DNA of 23,332 bases from an uncultured Peptococcaceae bacterium (lineage in GTDB: Bacteria; Bacillota; Desulfitobacteriia; Desulfitobacteriales; Syntrophobotulaceae), in contig CALBJS010000068.1 in NCBI GenBank assembly GCA_937892995.1, positions 1-23,332 of the forward strand, written 5' to 3'. The stretch's first letter is position 1. Every line of letters starts with the position of its first letter. Below, in pieces: positions 21,361 to 23,332 of this stretch. A program made the translations under genes and the position numbers. A model generated the notes under the pieces. It was not told where the DNA came from. It did no database searches and saw only the letters and a program-made list of their open reading frames with translations.

Positions 21361-22442
21361 TGAGAAAATGGAGAGTAGGCACTATATCCATGGGGATATT
21401 ATTGATGGCCACCGGGTTAATGCTCCTCATAAGTGAACTACAGGGATTTGACGGGGCCAGGATGATCCTTCGTTGGTGGCCGGTCATTCTCATAGTCTTG
21501 GGTCTAGAGATTCTGGTTTATATATTTTTTTCACGAGAGGAACAACCTCAGATTAAATATGATGGTTTGAGTATCTTTTTTGTTATTCTTATTATCCTGG
21601 TTAGTTCCGGAGTCTACGCAGTAAATAGTTTTTTGCAAAGCGATTTCTCTCAAGGGATCTTAGGTGAGATAGGATATTTTAAAAACGAGACTATTATTAA
21701 CCAAAGCTATAAGATCGATGCCGCTAAAGTCAAAAAACTGCAAATTGATAACAATAAGGGTCTGGTTAAGGTTGATAAGTACGATGGCAGTGCCATCAAG
21801 GTCGATGTTGCCATTATTATTAAAAATAATAATGAAGAAAACGCTCATAGGCTTGCCCAGGATTTGATTGATGTTACTGAGGGAGAAACCCTGTCGCTTA
21901 ATACCAGGGGTGTAAGCCTGTTGGAAGATAATCGGAACTATCAGGTGACTATTAATTATGCAGTGAAAGTACCCAAAGAACTTATTTTTGATATTCAGAA
22001 TAATAACGGAGAAATTACCCTTGGGAATCTTACAGGAGACGTTAAAGTTAAAAGTGAATTTAGCAGAGTTGAAGTAGAAAATCTTCAAGGAGATCTCCTA
22101 ATAGAAAATTCTTATGGAGAAACCAGGGTTAAAAATATAACCGGCAAAGTGGAAATAGAAAATGAAAATGGGGAAATCTTTTATGGCAGTAAACAGGTCG
22201 CCAAACAGGATATCAGCTTAAGCTGCAAGATGGGTGGGATAATATTAGAGTTACCAAGTGACCAACAAGGCTTTTTCCGAGTTTCTACCCAGTCCGGGGA
22301 AATCAGTATGGAAGGATTCCAAGCCGAGTTTTCCATAAATAGAGATGATGCTAAGCAGGAGTTGAAGGGAACGATAGGGCAGAATTCTCCGGTGATAAGC
22401 CTTACTGCTGAAGAAGGAAGTATTAACCTTAAAGGCAAGTAG
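21360..22442 (+). CDS. LiaF/DUF4097-like membrane-anchored beta-solenoid protein
   Basis: The 360-residue protein has three N-terminal hydrophobic segments (about 7-25, 38-55 and 72-90). The second is preceded by the RWWPVILIVLG motif seen in LiaF-like proteins. Residues from about 118 onward form a repetitive, Gly/Asn-rich beta region (NNNGEITLGNLTGDV, VEVENLQGDLLIENSYGE, VEIENENGEI), typical of the DUF4097 putative adhesin fold. Such proteins accompany cell-envelope stress regulators in Firmicutes. Its ATG overlaps the stop of the upstream gene (TAATGA), making it the fourth coupled gene of the sigma operon. A ligand or partner cannot be inferred. Confidence 0.82.
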   Translation: MRKWRVGTISMGILLMATGLMLLISELQGFDGARMILRWWPVILIVLGLEILVYIFFSREEQPQIKYDGLSIFFVILIILVSSGVYAVNSFLQSDFSQGILGEIGYFKNETIINQSYKIDAAKVKKLQIDNNKGLVKVDKYDGSAIKVDVAIIIKNNNEENAHRLAQDLIDVTEGETLSLNTRGVSLLEDNRNYQVTINYAVKVPKELIFDIQNNNGEITLGNLTGDVKVKSEFSRVEVENLQGDLLIENSYGETRVKNITGKVEIENENGEIFYGSKQVAKQDISLSCKMGGIILELPSDQQGFFRVSTQSGEISMEGFQAEFSINRDDAKQELKGTIGQNSPVISLTAEEGSINLKGK

Positions 22443-22452
22443 ATGGCCTTTA

Positions 22453-23332
22453 TTAGTTAGCTATCAGTTTTTTGATTGCTAAAGCATAAATCTCAGTACA
22501 CTTGATCAGGTGATCTATTTCCATATATTCATCAGGTTGATGTTCGTTTTTTGCCATCCCCGGAAAGGTAGGGCCAAATGATACGGCATTTTTAAAGGCT
22601 TTGGCAAAGGTTGTCCCCCCAATACCTAGAGGTCGGGCTTCTTGATCACCGGTATAATCTCTATAGACCTGGAGGAGTTTTCGGATATTAGGGTCATCTT
22701 CAGGAAAACTTAGGGATTCAAGAGAATCGATTATCTTCAGATTTCCTTGAAAAGTTTGGAAGGCCGAATCTACCTTTGTTTTCAGAACAGAGAGTTGTTC
22801 GCTGGCGGGGAATCGTATGTCTACCTTTAAATTAACAGATTCCTCGTTCATGAGGATGTATCCCGGATTAACTGTAAGTTTTCCGGTAAGCTCATCCTGC
22901 AAAGCAAGCCCTAAGGATTCTCCGTAATATTCCATCCCGATCTTAGAAGAATAGGTTTCCAGAAAAATCTTTTGTTCTTCAGCGATATCAAGCTGATTAA
23001 GGAAAAGAATCAGCTGGGAAATGGCATTCCGGCCTTCGTCGCAATTGAAGGCATGGGTAGATTTGCCATGAGAGAGCAGTTTTATCTCTGAATCATTTTT
23101 TTCTATTTCTATGTTTGTGAATTTTTCCTGTTGAAGAAATCTTTGAAGTTCTTCTTCTACTGTTTGCAATTTGTCCCCCGTCATTTTGAGGGTGGCCGCA
23201 CAGTAGTCGGGTACGATATTAAGAGATTCACTCCCACCAAGTATCTTTTTAATGATTATGCTTGGTTTTTGTTCTTTTCGATTATTTTGGTCTAAGTTAG
23301 TTTGGAATTTTGTTACTTTAGTATTTGGATTA
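22453..23332 (-). CDS. M20-family dipeptidase (PepV/Sapep-like), C-terminal part, cut by the window edge
   Basis: The gene is read on the minus strand from beyond the right edge to its stop at 22453-22455. About 292 residues are visible. The frame is open from the window edge through KKILGGSESLNIVPDYCAATLK, a segment typical of the PepV lid domain, so the ATG at 23184 is internal and not the start. Downstream are the dimerisation/lid domain, the GIGGTTFAKAF segment and FGPTFPGMAKNEHQPDEYMEID, whose histidine is a metal ligand in M20 zinc peptidases. The N-terminal catalytic metal site lies outside the window. It is convergent with the DUF4097-like gene, with 10 nt between the stops. Confidence 0.88.
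   Translation of the reverse strand, partial: NPNTKVTKFQTNLDQNNRKEQKPSIIIKKILGGSESLNIVPDYCAATLKMTGDKLQTVEEELQRFLQQEKFTNIEIEKNDSEIKLLSHGKSTHAFNCDEGRNAISQLILFLNQLDIAEEQKIFLETYSSKIGMEYYGESLGLALQDELTGKLTVNPGYILMNEESVNLKVDIRFPASEQLSVLKTKVDSAFQTFQGNLKIIDSLESLSFPEDDPNIRKLLQVYRDYTGDQEARPLGIGGTTFAKAFKNAVSFGPTFPGMAKNEHQPDEYMEIDHLIKCTEIYALAIKKLIAN

Noticed and set aside
23182..23184. ATG 23184 (minus strand) as the start of the dipeptidase
   Set aside because: The same frame stays open to the window edge and encodes the conserved GGSESLNIVPDYCAATL segment, so the gene is longer and cut by the edge.

Overview
The window looks like a chromosomal segment of an AT-rich, low-GC Gram-positive anaerobe of the class Clostridia. 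A Desulfosporosinus/Desulfitobacterium/Dehalobacter-like Peptococcaceae is my best guess, but I cannot name the genus. The reasons are the strong AGGAGG-type ribosome binding sites, frequent GTG/TTG starts, a lipoprotein-type corrinoid receptor, a sensor-less sporulation-type histidine kinase, a clostridial ferredoxin family and a large anaerobic cobamide cluster. No rRNA, tRNA, CRISPR array, IS element or phage gene was seen.

Region 1 (1-10064, + strand) is a late cobamide assembly and corrinoid salvage cluster. In order it holds a cobU fragment, cobS, a short cobU paralogue, cbiB, cobD, an ApgM-type phosphomutase/phosphatase, cobQ, an adenosyltransferase (cobO/btuR), a cobC-type phosphatase and the ABC importer btuF-btuC-btuD. 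Together these would import corrinoids, adenosylate them, attach aminopropanol phosphate, activate with GTP and add the lower ligand base. Two genes look damaged. The first cobU has an in-frame TAG inside its homology. CobQ has lost nearly all of its glutamine amidotransferase domain while staying in frame. The strain may therefore depend on salvage rather than full de novo synthesis.

Region 2 (10065-10973) holds a terminator-like hairpin and a sensor-less histidine kinase.

Region 3 (10974-17180) is the aromatic amino acid operon aroF-tyrA-aroA-aroC-pheA, running from DAHP synthase to bifunctional chorismate mutase/prephenate dehydratase. It is preceded by a leader of about 290 nt. The leader has a near-consensus sigma-A promoter, a small ORF with a good ribosome binding site and 13 Phe/Tyr codons among 23, an intrinsic terminator, and a 10-bp alternative pairing that would disrupt that terminator. 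It reads like a ribosome-mediated Phe/Tyr attenuator, and it is the most interesting candidate in the window.

Region 4 (17181-19261) has two homologous small membrane proteins of unknown function flanking a 45-residue membrane microprotein, followed by a ferredoxin-like iron-sulfur protein with its own strong terminator.

Region 5 (19262-22442) is a four-gene envelope-stress type operon: an ECF sigma factor, a zinc-finger anti-sigma factor, a duplicated TM2-like membrane protein and a LiaF/DUF4097-like protein. The sigma factor has no ATG, GTG or TTG at the expected position and appears to start with ATA.

Region 6 (22453-23332, - strand) is the C-terminal part of an M20 (PepV-like) dipeptidase, cut off by the window edge and convergent with region 5.
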